A stretch of DNA of 64,000 nucleotides, taken from positions 7,796,041 to 7,860,040 of the forward strand of contig CM038917.1 of the NCBI GenBank assembly GCA_021904315.1. The letters are read 5' to 3'. The notes under the pieces are model-generated. The model saw only the letters and a list, made by a program, of their open reading frames with translations. It made no database searches and was not told where the DNA came from. This DNA comes from Sphagnum magellanicum (lineage: Eukaryota; Streptophyta; Sphagnopsida; Sphagnales; Sphagnaceae). Below, piece by piece: positions 1 to 12,479 of this stretch (its first letter is position 1; each line of letters begins with the position of its first letter). The position numbers were made by a program, and so were the translations under genes.

Positions 1-230
1 AAATTAAATTTTAATAATATTATATGTCATATTTGATTTTAAATTTGATATTTTTTTTGAAAAATTATGTGAAAAATACAATATAAACCAATAAAAAACT
101 ATCACATGAAAAATGCAATCCTTGGAAAAGACTTTAACTTTGGCATGGTTGGCTCCTTTTTTCATGCTTTCATCCACCCATACCAAACATGCATCCAACC
201 CACAATCACAATCTCTCTCTAGCTTGGAAG
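1..230. other. AT-rich flank, no gene seen
   Basis: AT-rich sequence with short runs of T and A. No coding signal is visible. It lies beyond the recognisable 3' part of the LINE that begins near 230, so it may be host flank or eroded LINE 3' end. Confidence 0.5.
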
Positions 231-1163
231 CCCATATAGTTAATGTTTTCCTCTAATTGAATTTAGCTCTTGTGGCAATACATAAAAGATCAAGAACCTT
301 ATTTACATTCCTCAAACTGTCTACTGATCCTTCCAAATATAAAGTTGTGCCATTGACGAAAGACTAATCCTTCAATTGATCCCCATTTGACAATTCAAGC
401 CCACGCACCCCGTAAGTCGGATTGCAGAACAAGTAACCAAGAACATCCTTAGCCAAAATGAAAAGCTATGGCAAAAAAGGACACTCCTACCATACTTGGA
501 CAAATTAAATGGGTCTTCGACTTCCCCATTGATTTTAATGGATGAAGCTGTGGCTTTATAAAGAGAGGAAATCCACTAGTTCCATAAATCACAAAAGCCC
601 AGAATCCACAGAACTTCAAACAGAAACCCCCAATTGATTTTGTCGAAGGCTTTCTCAAAATCGACCATCGAAAGGACTAACCTTTGGTTACTCTCTTCCG
701 CCCACTCCATAGACTCCCTTACCAAAAAGACGTTATCCAATATACTCCTTCCTGCAACAAAGCCTGTTTGATTTGGCCTGATCACCTTCAGTAGATGTAC
801 TTGAATGCGAATAGATAGCAATTTTGCAAGGATTTTCTATATATTTTCCAAAAGTGTGATAGGACGCCAATTCCCATTTTGGGAATGAAATCCGAACTTT
901 GAAATTAATACAATAAGACCACAATTAAAAAATTATGAAAGTTGTCTAAGACCCAGCATTGCTTTAAAAGCTTCAAACAGATCCCCCCGAATCTCCTCAA
1001 AAGTATCTTGGAAGAATTCAGTTGGCAATCCGTCATGTTTCAGAGCCTTGCCGCATGGTAGTGTTGCAACTGCCACCCTCAACTCCACAATCGTGATTTC
1101 TTTGACTAACTTTTGATTCATCACATTTGTAAATTTCAAGCATTGAAGTGAAACTCTCCGCAC
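230..1163 (-). pseudogene. LINE reverse transcriptase remnant
   Basis: The minus-strand translation shows hallmark RT blocks of plant L1 elements: a GKA-x4-DGLPTEFFQ block near 1060-1010, a WRPITLL-like block near 860, then NQTGFVAGRSILDNVFL near 770-725 and SMVDFEKAFDKINW near 670-630. Further left the frame shifts; the FADD-box position (around 330-310) reads FVNGTTLYL, so the catalytic aspartates appear lost there. Known role of the family: target-primed reverse transcription of the LINE RNA. Several frame changes are needed to follow the domain, so this is a pseudogene. The family call is strong; exact limits are not. Confidence 0.85.
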
Positions 1164-1690
1164 GAGCAGCTAGACTCTTTTCATTCATTGGGTTTGCTAA
1201 ATATAGTTACTCATAAAACTCTTGTATGTACCTAGCCAATTCATTCCGAACCGACAGCGTCTTCCCTTCTACCACAAGCTCGTTTATTCGCACCCTTTCA
1301 TGGTTCCCCTTGCGAAAATTAAAAAGCATTTTAAAACAACTATCTCCATACCTATACCAATGCACTGCCATATTATGCATACTTCAATTAAGATCTTTTT
1401 GAAATACCTCCGTAAACTAAGATTGGGATGCAAAAAGAATTGATTTTAATTCCACATTTTTGGGGTTGGTCTCAGCTTGGTTTCCGCCAATGAAACCTTC
1501 CTAGAATGGGTGCAAATGAGCTCTCCTCTCTTCCTTCACCTCTTTTTGGATAGTTCCAGACTATTATACATCACCCTATTGATGGCCCATTCTAACCATC
1601 ATGCCCAATCTCTTGGAGGTGATGGTTTATCTCCAACGCCCCTCCAAGCTTCCACTAGCTTGGTTTTAATGTTGTCATCGTCTAATAGCA

Positions 1691-2212
1691 TTAGGTCAAA
1701 CCTTGAAGACCTTGGTTCCACACTAGCTGTAGGTCGAATTCATCCAAAATAGAGACTGGGGAATGATTCGAAATTTTGTTATGCGAGGCTACTACCCCGA
1801 TCCTCCCACCTAGATAGTCAAGACCACTGGATACATAAACCTTGTCCAACTTGGTCAATACTAAGCCTAGACCCACCCTTCCATTATCATAGTTAAAAGA
1901 TTTTTCAAATGTCTTCCTGAAGTTGTTGAACGACCAAGCATCCTAGAGACCCCACCCTATCGTCATCTGCTGCCAAATAGAAGCCTCTCGCCGTCTCATG
2001 AACTTATGACCCACAAAGTTTGCTCTATGAATGTCCTCGGTCATGTTAAAGTTTCCTGCCATGATCCAATGTGAAGCTGTGACCTTGGATTCGTAAACGC
2101 CCTTCCACATCTTAGCTCGCTTGGAAGATGTTTGAGTTGCATACACATTGATGATCCCCAAAGTATCCATGTCCGAGACCTTAAGCATCAAATATTGCAC
2201 GTATCCCTGCAT
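1691..2212 (-). pseudogene. LINE apurinic-like endonuclease remnant
   Basis: The minus strand reads GIINVYATQ followed by WIMAGNFNMTED near 2070-2035, matching the central NVYA and GDFN motifs of LINE endonucleases (the first Asp of GDFN is Asn here). Further on, LDKVYVSSGLDYLGG and an SNHSPVSI segment near 1770 correspond to the C-terminal RLDRVYVS and SDHSP-type blocks. The endonuclease nicks target DNA to prime reverse transcription. The replaced residues and the frame change between the two halves argue that this copy is dead. It sits directly upstream, in the minus sense, of the RT remnant. Confidence 0.75.
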
Positions 2213-2698
2213 GATGATCCCATGACTAATGACTGTTGGAGTGAATTTGGGCTAACCAAAATCACCATGCCATCATTCCATCTCCCCGAACTCCTCACCT
2301 AAATCGCGGGATTCCAAAAAGCTGCACCATTTCTAAGCTCCACCGCTTTCCCAAACTTCAAATAGTTTGGTTCACTTAAATGATGTTCTTGCAACAAAAC
2401 AATTTGAGGTAGGCACTCCGGTTGCTAGATCCACGCCTTTATACTCCATTGCTTTCTCATCCCACAGCCTTTCCCCAAGCCTATAACATTCAAAGTTACC
2501 ATCACTAAGGCTTGGTAATCATGGACGCACTGAATTGAGGGCGGCCTTGTGGTTGATTGATCCCTTCCTCACATTGCGCTTGATCCCTTTAGATGGGGTG
2601 TTCCAATCTTTTTATCTTCTTTTCTTTGTAGCTTTTGGAGAACTCGCTGACCCTGGGGATCCAGTTGGTAAAGTGATGAGCTGATTGGTTACCAATTC

Positions 2699-4850
2699 TT
2701 AACCGACATCATGTTTCTTGAGATAGTCAATTAGCATTTTGTGAGCCAATCTAGTGTGGGAAGTAGAGCCACCTAGTGCCGGTAGTTGGGTCAGATGGTA
2801 CCATCGTAACACCAACTCCTCCTTGAAAGTTCGGTTCAGGTTGTGAGTGTTGATGAAGAATGTGCATTCTGAAAAGGATCTCCCCTCATCATAGTGGCAG
2901 TCGCATTCCCATCGCATCAAATCCCCGCTTCGATGGCGTCCAAACTTCATCTAGACTCCCTGAATTCCTAACGTCAAGAGGTAAACAAACAATTTCATCT
3001 AACACCCCTTCCATCAGAATCGAATAGTCTATGTTTTTTTCTCTATAAATAATTGGCCAAACCCACAATCGTCGATCCTCCACATCCGGGATTGGATGAC
3101 GAGTAGTTGCTTGGAAGAAGGCTTGAGGTAACATAATCGTCATTAGGGCCCTCTTACTCTAGTTATGATCCAAGGTCTCAAAGGTTTGATCCAGTTTTGG
3201 AGCCTCATCTATGATAACCAATGGCATGGATGCAATATCACCTGGAATCATATTCAAGCCGTACTTGAAGACCATGTCTGTTCCATCCATAGCAGCCACA
3301 TTGAGTAAATTTAAGTCCTGCGTGCGCACACCCACGCCAGCACCTGAAGTTTGCACGTGGCTCTTGGAATTCCCTAAAAACTTAACGACGTCATGAAAAC
3401 CTCCTAGTGCATGTTCGGCCATTCTAGAGGCAGGCACATAAGAACTTCTGGGTTATTATTCACAACTACATGTGTCGAATTCTTAAAGACTTTCAAACGC
3501 ACACTATCCGCCACGCAAGTGATAGTAGAGGTCAAAAACTGACTTCCTAAAGGGCTAGCCGTTATTGGAATAATTGCCTAGGAACATGAGGGATCAAGAA
3601 TCTTTGGAGTTAATGCAACCTCTATTGTGGGACTGGAGCTACTTGAGATTGATGCGCCACCCTCTACAGGGACATGGCAACCTGGAGTTAAAGTGTGGAC
3701 GCTTGTGAAACCAGGACTCCCTAGAATTGAAGCCATTGTGTGCTCTCCTTTGCTTGCATTCGCATGTGTTTGGCCACCGTCATGTGTTACTGGCTTCTTC
3801 GCCTTGCTACTTTTGCGTTTCAATTTTTGGGTCTCCCATTCTTTCGAAACGGTTTCGTAAAACAACTCATGTAATCGAAGTTAAAATCAGTCTTTGATCT
3901 CTTTGAACGATGGAAAGTAGCCGATACACCTAACTAGCACCATCCTTCTTCCGTGCGTGTCTTCCACCTCCCTACTTTTAAGAATACGAGTTTGCAAAAA
4001 ATTGTGAGAAACCTGCCACTTATGGTCAATGGCAGTGCGCCTTGGTTGTCCTCCGCTGTGGAAGGAGCCATACCTGACGCCATGCCTGGACTTGCATGAG
4101 AAGGATCCGTTTGCACAGAAGATCCAGAACCAATTCCAATTCCTTCGGTCGTACACAACCTAGGGAATGCAGTTTATAGAGGATCTTCGCCCCTGGTAGG
4201 AGGCGTTGCGAGCGTTGAACTAGAAACTAAACCAAGCACGCCGATGTTGCCGATGAAGAACGAGCTCTAACGGCGATCGACGAAAAGGTAAATGGAGAAG
4301 CCATTGGCGAAGAAAACGCCACGGCCGATCTGCTTCCTTGTTGTCCAACTTCCACCAAATAACCATGTTACATCGGAACATCGGATCGCACATTGCCTGC
4401 AGCGGTCATCGATTGCAGAAACTTTTGTGAGCAAGAGTTTCCACCAAGAAACGTCAATGCCTCCGCATCGCGCTCCCGCGTAGTCACTATATTTGAAGTT
4501 GCCGCAAATAATGACGAGCTTGAGATTGCTCCAAACGTTTTCTTTGTCGTGACATCCAAAGAAGCCAAAGCCGGCAAGGAATTGAGTTTCAGATCTTGAA
4601 AGCTTCCTGAAATCAGTGCCATCTCCGCTTCCTTCAAGACCTGCAAACACACCCCACACCCCCTGCTCATGCAAACTCCTCATGTTCATAACACTCTAGG
4701 AGAGTGATCCCAAGAATAAACGATTTGAACCGCCATCACCACCCCTGGAAAGATTCACCAAAACCCTGCATCACTCGGTGACAATATTCTTGAAGCAACG
4801 GCGACAGCCCCCAGAAAACCCCCGCCGGATCCAAAAACCACAGATCTCAT
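2699..4850 (-). pseudogene. LINE 5' part, ORF1-like remnant
   Basis: Several overlapping minus-strand open segments (4689-4267, 4158-3887, 3865-3578, 3437-3159, 3143-2699) share the G+C content of the LINE and precede its endonuclease. I do not recognise a specific domain such as a zinc knuckle or RRM. By position this would be ORF1 (RNA-binding gag-like protein), the 5' untranslated region and the ORF1-ORF2 junction. The assignment rests on position and composition, not on motifs; part of it, especially 4180-4850, could be unrelated sequence that the LINE inserted beside. Confidence 0.4.
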
Positions 4851-6000
4851 GTGGGGTGGCTACCTTGACCTTATTCATATGTCTCTTTCTGCATTTCCAC
4901 CTTCTATTGAGAGTGGGTTCTATTTATCAATTAACTCTTAGTTGAAAATTTGATGAAAACACTCCCATGTGAGAGGAGGGAGCTGCAATCACATAAATGC
5001 ACAACAGTCATGTAAAATATCAAAATTTTAAAAATCCAACTCAATATAGTTGTAATGGACTTCAAGCTAAAATCTTTCGGGAAAAAAAAAGAATCAAATC
5101 TTGATTGAGGAATGAAAATCCCCATTGTTAACTATGAAATTCAACTAATTATTTGTAGTTTTTGAAATTTCAATTTTTTCGAGAATTTGAGTGATCTACC
5201 ATGTTTTTTCTTCATTTGAAGATAAAATAGATAAAAGAAATCATTAAAAAGGTTTATAGATTTTATTTTTTAAAGTGCCATTTGGACTTGGCATCAGGGA
5301 GAATTGAATGTAGGAGATGCACATCCAATGGGAATCTCCGCTGAAAGGCATGCTTTGTGACTAATTTTTAACACCTTGTATAAACTCAACCCCATCTGAC
5401 CATTCCATTTGTTTGTGGCAGATGCAGATACTATAATACCTTGGCCATTTCAACACATGTCCATCCAATAATTAATTAATTTTGAAAAATTCATTTCAAC
5501 AAATGGAATATTCCTAAATATTCATTATTATCCTTCATAATTTTTTTTGATTTGGAAGAAATAATTTTTGAAAATTTCAACATTTCTGAAAATAATATAA
5601 TTATTGTGAAATTGGCCAAGGTACTAGGGTAATAAAATTTTGAAAGTTGGGAGTTGTTAGGCATTGCCTAAGCTTTAAACATTAAAAAAAAAAAAAACTC
5701 CAATGTAAGTTGAGAAACATGAATGAAAAAAATTGGCAAGAAGGTATGGCATGATCCTTATAAGGTGTCAATTTTGGGTGTCATAAATTATAGGTAGGAG
5801 AAGCAGTGAGGCAAGGTACCATTTTGGTCACTCTGACATGTAAGGGTTAAAAACTTGGAAGGCAATAGATAGCACAAGAATGAACCCAGAATCTCCAACA
5901 CACGGAAGCCCACCTAATCCGAGTGTTGGTTTGGTATATAATATTTTGTAATACAAGGGTAGCTTCAACACAAATTGTTATGCCCGTATGCATGGTCTCA
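4850..6000. other. AT-rich intergenic, no gene seen
   Basis: AT-rich sequence between the LINE and the presumed 5' flank of the gypsy element. Open frames are short and show no recognisable protein. A poly-A run lies near 5684-5697. Confidence 0.5.
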
Positions 6001-6103
6001 TACATGACAACCAATTACGGGCATGCCAATCATGCCTTTAGAGTTAATGTATGTTCTTAGGTTATTATACGCTATTAGGTGTTTTAGGGTTATGACTTTG
6101 TTG

Positions 6104-6125
6104 ACGGTTGTATAAAAGGCCAAGC
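6104..6125 (+). promoter_or_regulatory. TATA box of presumed 5' LTR
   Basis: A TATAAAAGG sequence occurs about 1.2 kb before the PBS-like motif of the gypsy element. In LTRs this box drives element transcription from the U3/R border. The assignment depends on this stretch being the 5' LTR, which I could not confirm with a matching 3' copy. Confidence 0.35.
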
Positions 6126-6540
6126 TCTTCCTTTCTCTTGTTAGCTTTTTAAAAATCCTTTGTTAGGGAGAGTTTCTTCCATAGTTAGACTAGATTTCTA
6201 GATGCTCATGACGGTTATTACACGGCCACCGTTTACATACATTACGTTTTTTTTTTCTTCTTTTCAATTTAATTCTAGAAAAATTGCTTTCTATCATTTA
6301 ATGTTGAAAGTGGCATTTTTTTCTTGGCTTTGAGTTTCTTATTTTTTGAGTTGCTACTACTTTTTTTTCTTTTTCTACTTTTGTACTGTAGCTACAACAG
6401 GAACAACAACCATAATTAGTAACACCATAAGCGAGGGAGAAGGGACACCAGAAATAAGCTACGAGTTGTGAATGTCTAAATTTCGGAACTTCGGAGGGAG
6501 GAAGGAGCGAGTAGTTCCAAAGCTTGTTTTACTACCAGCT

Positions 6541-6572
6541 TTAGGTCTTGGGAGCACACACACACACACACA
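6541..6572. repeat. CA dinucleotide microsatellite
   Basis: A run of about nine CA units (ACACACACAC...) lies inside the presumed 5' LTR or leader of the gypsy element. Confidence 0.8.
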
Positions 6573-6884
6573 AGGTTTGATTATAGTACAAGATATGCAC
6601 CAAGTGATACAACCCCACATACATTTGCTTTCCTTGTACACAGGTTTGGGGGTTAACATTTAGGCTATGCACTCCTGTGTGTTTTTGAGGTTGTAGTCAT
6701 GTAATGAGTACTGTTGTAACAGCTTTGGAAGAAGAAGAAAAAGAAGAAGAGAATAATAAAAAAACCCCACGAAGTAGAAGAAAAATAAAATTTTCTCTCT
6801 CTCTTCTTCACACCATCGCTGCAGAGTTCGTGGATGCGAATCACTCTACAACGTCACTATCGGTGCAGTTCGTTATAGTCGTCA

Positions 6885-7145
6885 TCCGTTTCATTTAGTT
6901 GTTTCGTTTAGTTGTTCCATTCAGTTGTTTCGTTCTGTTGTTTCATCCGACATCCATCGTTGTTCTATTTGATGTCCGTCCTTGTTCGGTTTAACGTCCG
7001 TTTTTGTTTTGTTTGATGTTTGTCTTCGTTCGGTCTAACGTCCATTTTTGTTTTGTCTGATGTTCGTCCCTATTTCGTTCGACATTCATCTCCGTTCCGT
7101 TCGACGTCTGTGTTCGTTTTGTTTGACATCTGTCGCCGTTTGTCT
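6885..7145. repeat. 22-bp minisatellite before gypsy gag
   Basis: From about 6955 to 7145 the sequence is a run of roughly eight diverged copies of a 22-bp unit of the form TTTGACGTCCGTTTTTGTTTTG. Just before it (6885-6945) a shorter unit of about 13-14 bp, AGTTGTTTCGTTT, repeats three or four times. The array lies about 200 bp upstream of the PBS-like motif, so it is inside the presumed 5' LTR. Unit alignment was made by eye. Confidence 0.75.
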
Positions 7146-7334
7146 GTTTGGTTTTGTCTGTCCGGCCCCTTCCGTACAACGACATCTGTCTATCCTCATC
7201 GATGCACCGTATTTTTTAAACTGTACGTTGTGTTAGAACTCTGTAGTTAGTGCTCTGTATTGCTATAAAATTTTGGGGCATGGGACAACACCATGTCCTT
7301 GGATGATGAGAACACTACCACTCAACTAGAACCA

Positions 7335-7348
7335 AGGTATTAGCTATG
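7335..7348 (+). promoter_or_regulatory. Gypsy primer-binding-site-like motif
   Basis: AGGTATTAGCTATG resembles the initiator-Met tRNA-complementary PBS used by many plant LTR elements (TGGTATCAGAGC followed by TATG) with a short gap and substitutions. It is correctly placed between the presumed LTR and gag. Confidence 0.4.
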
Positions 7349-7601
7349 AAGTAACACACAATCACTTGAGCTGATTTCTTTGAACTCACGATCTTCACGA
7401 CGATACCATCAAGTGTTTACAATGCCATCGTCATCCAATATAATTCTTACCAGGAATTTAAGTTCAAGTTACACTACATCAATGGTACATTATAGTCCAT
7501 TTGGAGGGGTTAATTAGTGGGGTACACCTGTTGCCACACCAGCTTTCACACCATCACTATATATTTTGCTACAAGTCGTGACCTTTACACCCATATACAC
7601 C

Positions 7602-8580
7602 ATGGAGGTTAATAGTTCCATTGGGAGAATTGAGGAGTTTAGCGGAAGGCCAAGTACCATTTCTTTGAGGGAATGCAAAGCAATTTTTTCAATTGTGGTT
7701 TGTGAATTAGAATTCAAGTATGGTATTAATTACACCAAGGCATTCGCATTCAAACAACTGGCCCGTTATGTGCACTATAAGGCATTAGATGTCTATGAGC
7801 AACATTCTCCGAAGATTTTGGATATCACTCAAATCCCTAATCCAACTTATGCCACAACCATTGCAACAACCATCGCCACCGCCTTTCAAGCTGCATTACA
7901 AGTTGCCATTGCACATCATGTGACTGTGCCCAATAATTCAGATTTGGTACCTATTTCAATAAACCTTTTTCCTAAACAACTCATTGCTGCTACTGCAAAC
8001 AATCCCCCCACCATCAATGCACCATTTTTGCTAATCCAATGGGGGAATTCTTTTGAGTTCTTGAGTTGGAATTTCCGATCAAGAGTTTTGAAAAAATTCT
8101 ACAACTCGCCATCTTCTCTCAACAGAAAGATAAAATTCAAGATGTTCTACAAGAGGCTTCTCAAACTTAAAGAGGATATTTAGAACATCACAAACCTGGA
8201 AGTTGCCCATCGGTATTTTCGTTCGTTAAAAGGTACTTCGACACTCCATGTGTAGGTTTTGCAACGGGTTTTTACAAAATTTGGAAACTCGTACATTTTA
8301 CTAGATGTGTAAAACATTTCAAAAAAGTTGGAACTGGCTAATGCACACTATGAGGCCAGTACTATGAAGCCTCCATCACGTTCAAGGCCTCAGTTTCCAC
8401 CAGCTACACCAACCATATCATCACATTCTTCTTCAAGGGCTAAAACGGTGCACTCGGCTACACCCATCCTATCTTCTTGCAATTACCGTGGAAATCCTAC
8501 CCATAAAGCTAGTGAGTGCAACTTTCCTTCCAAGGATTTCTTTTATGATTATTGTGGGAAAGAGGGACATTAAGAAACTA
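7602..8580 (+). pseudogene. Gypsy gag with CCHC-like knuckles, broken
   Basis: An open segment starting at ATG 7602 reads SSIGRIEEFSGRPSTISLRE then FKQLARYVHYKALDVYEQHS, the N-terminal capsid-like region of a plant gypsy gag. It shifts frame near 8040 and stops at 8181. A second segment (8328-8573) begins with an alanine- and serine-rich linker and ends with two cysteine knuckles, CNYRGNPTHKASEC and CDYCGKEGH in degenerate form (the second begins YDYCGKEGH), followed by a stop. Gag packages the element RNA. The stops and lost cysteines mean it is no longer functional. Confidence 0.8.
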
Positions 8581-10500
8581 TTTGTTTTGCCAAGTTCTCG
8601 AAATGGAAGCAACTCTGATTACCACGACAAAATTTGCCATTTTTTTCCACCGCCCCTCAACTAAAAGCCAAGGCATTTTAACTTTCCACTTAGGCTTTCT
8701 CCACCAAGGGTAATTATTATAAGAATGTTAATGTTGACAAGAAGGAGGTGTTTCAAGCCCATGCCATTCAAGTTCAAACTTTACAACATGAACTTGAATC
8801 ATTGAGGGCCCAACTTGACGCACTCCCAAGTTCCTAGTTAGACCAAGATGGGTCTAAGTTACTCAAACAACAGAATTGTGAGGAACTCGGGGCATGCTCC
8901 CAGCTTTCAACACTAGAAGGGGTAGAGGGGCGTGCTGAAGCTCGGGGATGGGACTAGGAAGAGGGACAAGCTTTAGTTATTTACTGGAACTTGCATCAAA
9001 CCAACTAACAAGTTGGTTAGTTCACTTTCTAAAGCACCTTTAGTTCTAGGACAAGTCACAGGCAACTCTGGACTCACAAGACTCACCACGGCCTGGACTC
9101 GAGGGAAGCCACCACCTTCCCCCATATAGTATTCTCTGCGTCTCTCCGCGGCACCTACATCCGAATGATTTTTTGTCCCGGGATTCCCAAGGGGGAGTCT
9201 TGAAATTATCTCGGTTTGGACTCCCAAGAATTTGCGAGGCCATAATTCTTTGCTCAGACCTCTGATTGGGATGAGGCCTGAAGCAAACTTGTAGCTGTCT
9301 TCGAGAGCTTTCCAAAGATGTATCACACTCCACTTGCAAGCACCGGGGTCGGGTCGATTCCCTTTTTTTTGCCATAACGTGTGCTGCAAATGTCCAAATG
9401 GCCCGCACAAGCCCATTTTCGACATCTACACTTTGATAGTTTTCGAATGATATAAAGAACACCCCAATGTAAGGTGTTTTGACATTTGTAATCGAACTCT
9501 AAAGTTTCGGGAGTCCTGGAGGACTCCCAAGTCCCCATTTCAGGAATGTGAGTTTCATTTTCACATTCTCTCCAGGTAGGGTTGCGACACAACTTGTTAA
9601 TCTAAAAGGCAAGTCTTCCCAACCAACTCGTCATGCCTAACCTGTACAGGGTTTAAGATCACGGGAAGGAACTCCTAGGTTGTTCTATGGCTTCTCACAC
9701 AATGCCATGGTTGGGGAGTATGTTCTTTCAAGTTAGTTTCACATTAGAATTTGCCACTTCTTTTTTCCTTTCCTACTTCACGGCACAAGAGGCTAATGTG
9801 GCACCTAGAGGCATGTAATTCAGACTGATGGACTCACATTTGGTTCAAGTCCTATTACCAGGGTTAAAGGAGCTCGAGCAATCATGCCACAATCTTTTTG
9901 TTTTCTCAACACGAAAGAAGAACGTACCTTGTTGGTGAGGGGGGAGGAAATTACTACACCACAAGCTACTAGGGTATCAAATTCTTGTGTCCTAGGAATA
10001 CATGTACATAAAAAAAACACACAATTTTCCACTGATTAGTTTATGGAATGTTAACTTCAAATGTGTGAAATGACACAAAAACTTGTGAGTACACCATTGT
10101 TTAATTTTCAAGATTTGAAACTAAACACCAAGGACATAATTGCAGTACTAAAGGATACCATGAACATTACATTAAGTCCTCTACCAATCCTTGATCCACA
10201 TGCTACAAGGGTCTCATCTAACACTTTAAATAAACACTCAATTGGCTCACATGTTGTAAATGGTGTTCATAATTTGGTCATTAGTTCTAGCATGGTTAAA
10301 CTAATGGGCTCTCCTACCTCTGATTCTACATTCACATATCAGAAGGGAGCTAAGAACTTTTCACTTGTGGATTTGTTACTCAATAAAGGCATTGTGGATA
10401 ACCATTCTTTCCACAAAGTCTCTCACTCATTTTTTAAGGTGGTGTCTAATGACAAAACTTCCACCGCCACCGGAGTTACCATTGTCCATAATACTGAGTT
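8580..10500 (+). pseudogene. Gypsy gag-pol linker region, decayed
   Basis: The plus strand continues with coding-like but stop-riddled sequence, for example FQAHAIQVQTLQHELESLRA near 8750-8815, a coiled-coil-like stretch, and a long open segment at 10061-10510 ending just before the protease motif. No enzyme domain is visible. It is interpreted as the gag C-terminus and the linker to protease, based on position and direction. Confidence 0.5.
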
Positions 10501-10509
10501 AGTAATCTA

Positions 10510-10620
10510 GGTGGGAGGATATACACCTAAAGTGGTACTTCTTGATACATGTGCCCAACCAGTGATTCTTGGAGTTCAATTTGCCAAGAAGATGGGCATG
10601 TTCGATTCCAAACTATGAAA
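10510..10620 (+). pseudogene. Gypsy aspartic protease remnant
   Basis: The plus strand reads KVVLLDTCAQPVILGVQFAK near 10530-10590. This matches the retropepsin active-site block, normally D-S/T-G-A, but the catalytic glycine has become cysteine. The protease would process the polyprotein. A stop precedes the block and another follows it, so the domain is dead. Confidence 0.65.
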
Positions 10621-12479
10621 ATTTATGTGACAAATTCTCACCGCTAGTGGGAGCGTAGAGGAGGTACTTGGGGAGAGCTTGGATTTGGTTACACTTAACT
10701 TCAATGAAGGTACAGATTAAGAGCTTTGCCTACAGGTCAGATGTTTAGTCACCAATGCCACCAGTTATGATGTGCTCATTGGGCAAGAGGCCTTGTTTCC
10801 ACTAGGTTTCATAATTAACAATTAGTTTGAGCATGCGTATTATCAAGTGGATTAGGAGACTAATGGCCACCACCTAGGATACATACCCTTTGATTTACAT
10901 GGCCACCATAGTCCTATGGCTCACCATTGTATGCTCAAGGAAGCACACACTATTTCTTACATCCAACAAGTTAACCACGAATGGATAAAGGGAGATGAAC
11001 AAAATACATCTTATGCCCAAGCTACTGAAAGCTTGAAGGTGGTTCCTATTAACATTCAAGATGGACCAAAAATTCTACAAAGGTTCGAAGCAACCCACGA
11101 GCCCTTGGTCAAAGCTCTGCTTAATTTTGAGAACATGGAGAGCCATGGCAAATCAATTAAACGAGTACTTTGTTAGCTAATCACCTGGACATCGCCTAAG
11201 GAGGGGATTACATTACTAGAACTCTTTGGTGGTATTGATACAGGTCTCGAAGCCCTACTATAGTTAGGGATGGTGGTTTGGAGGTATTTCTGCATTGATC
11301 CTATTGTAAGGCAATTGGTGCTTCAAGAATGATGGAGCTCATAGCTAGATTTCCACAATAGTTTGTGATCATCGCATGGAAAGCAAGTTTCATGTTCTTG
11401 CCCTTTAACATATAACTAATTTAGAAAAAACATATGGAATTGCTTGGCCCCGTGGACCACATCATTTCAGGTTGGAAGTGTCAAGGATTTTCAAAAGCTC
11501 AATTTGGAGAAAGCTTGAATGACACAAGATCTAGTCTCTTCACGGACATGGTATGATTCATCACTTGGGCTCAATCGATTTCTCCTACGCTTAGTTATGT
11601 AATTGAGAACATCCCTTCTTAATTTGATCAAAAGGAGAAAGTCTAAAAGCATTACACGTTGGTCAAGCATTACCTTGGAGGGCCGCTCTTACTCAATGCA
11701 GCATAATGCGGTTCTTATGCGCACCAGCTATGTAACTGGTGGACTAACCTTGCACCACTCTTAGTTCTGCAATTGGCTTTGATATACACCATTAGAGACC
11801 CCAACCTATAGGTCTATCACATATTGGATGATTACAACTCTTGCCAACCAGTTACAAGGCAAGAGAAACCTTTTTGGTTTCCTTCGAACACAATAGGAAA
11901 ACTAAGAGGTGCTTGGCCCACCTTTGTCTCCTTCCAAGGAGCACATGCCTTTCAGGGAAATGGACCAAACCTGGTGTATTGTCATGCTTTAGCCACTTGG
12001 GATGATCCAAGCCTAGAAGAAAGAAAAAGGGCTATGGGGTTCCAAACTGGCACTACTAATCACACCAAGGTGACTAGATTGGAGTGTAACGGTCTATTAG
12101 GGAGAGGCATGGACCTGGACTCCCTTACATGATTGTTGGTAACATGTGTACTCTTTCAAATGTACATAACACTAACACTCATTCAATCAGCTTATAGTTA
12201 TAGTGATGTAACTATGTGGCACCCTAACCAAGTACACTTGCCTATCTTCAACATTCTACACTTCACTATTAATGTTGGGGGAAGGAGGTACCATGTAATT
12301 TGACTCAAGTTATTTCTAATACACTTAGAGGTACATCAGCTTCTGGAAAAACAATTATAACCTTCTACAAATCTGTGTAGTTGGATAGTGGAGAATCTAA
12401 TACACTAGGTTCTTCAAACACACTTTCCAACTCCATTTGATGTGTTTCCAACTACCTTTTCGTTATGGGGAACTAGCTC

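Larger units (their letters stand above)
230..4850 (-). mobile_element. Decayed L1-like LINE retrotransposon
   Basis: On the minus strand, from right to left, the sequence carries a coding-like 5' part (4700-2700), an apurinic-endonuclease-like segment (2212-1690) and reverse-transcriptase segments (1163 down to about 230). That order, ORF1-like, then EN, then RT, is the plant L1-type layout. Base composition is clearly richer in G+C than the flanks, with a sharp drop to AT-rich DNA right of about 4900. Frames are broken by stops and shifts throughout, and no RNase H or poly-A tail was found on the left, so the element is an inactive, 3'-incomplete copy. The ends are approximate; no target-site duplication was identified. 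Confidence 0.8.

Noticed and set aside
6700..6900. Short plus-strand frame starting MSTVVTALEEEEKEEENNKK
   Set aside because: The acidic run comes from a GAAGAA repeat within the presumed LTR; it has no homology I recognise and stops soon.
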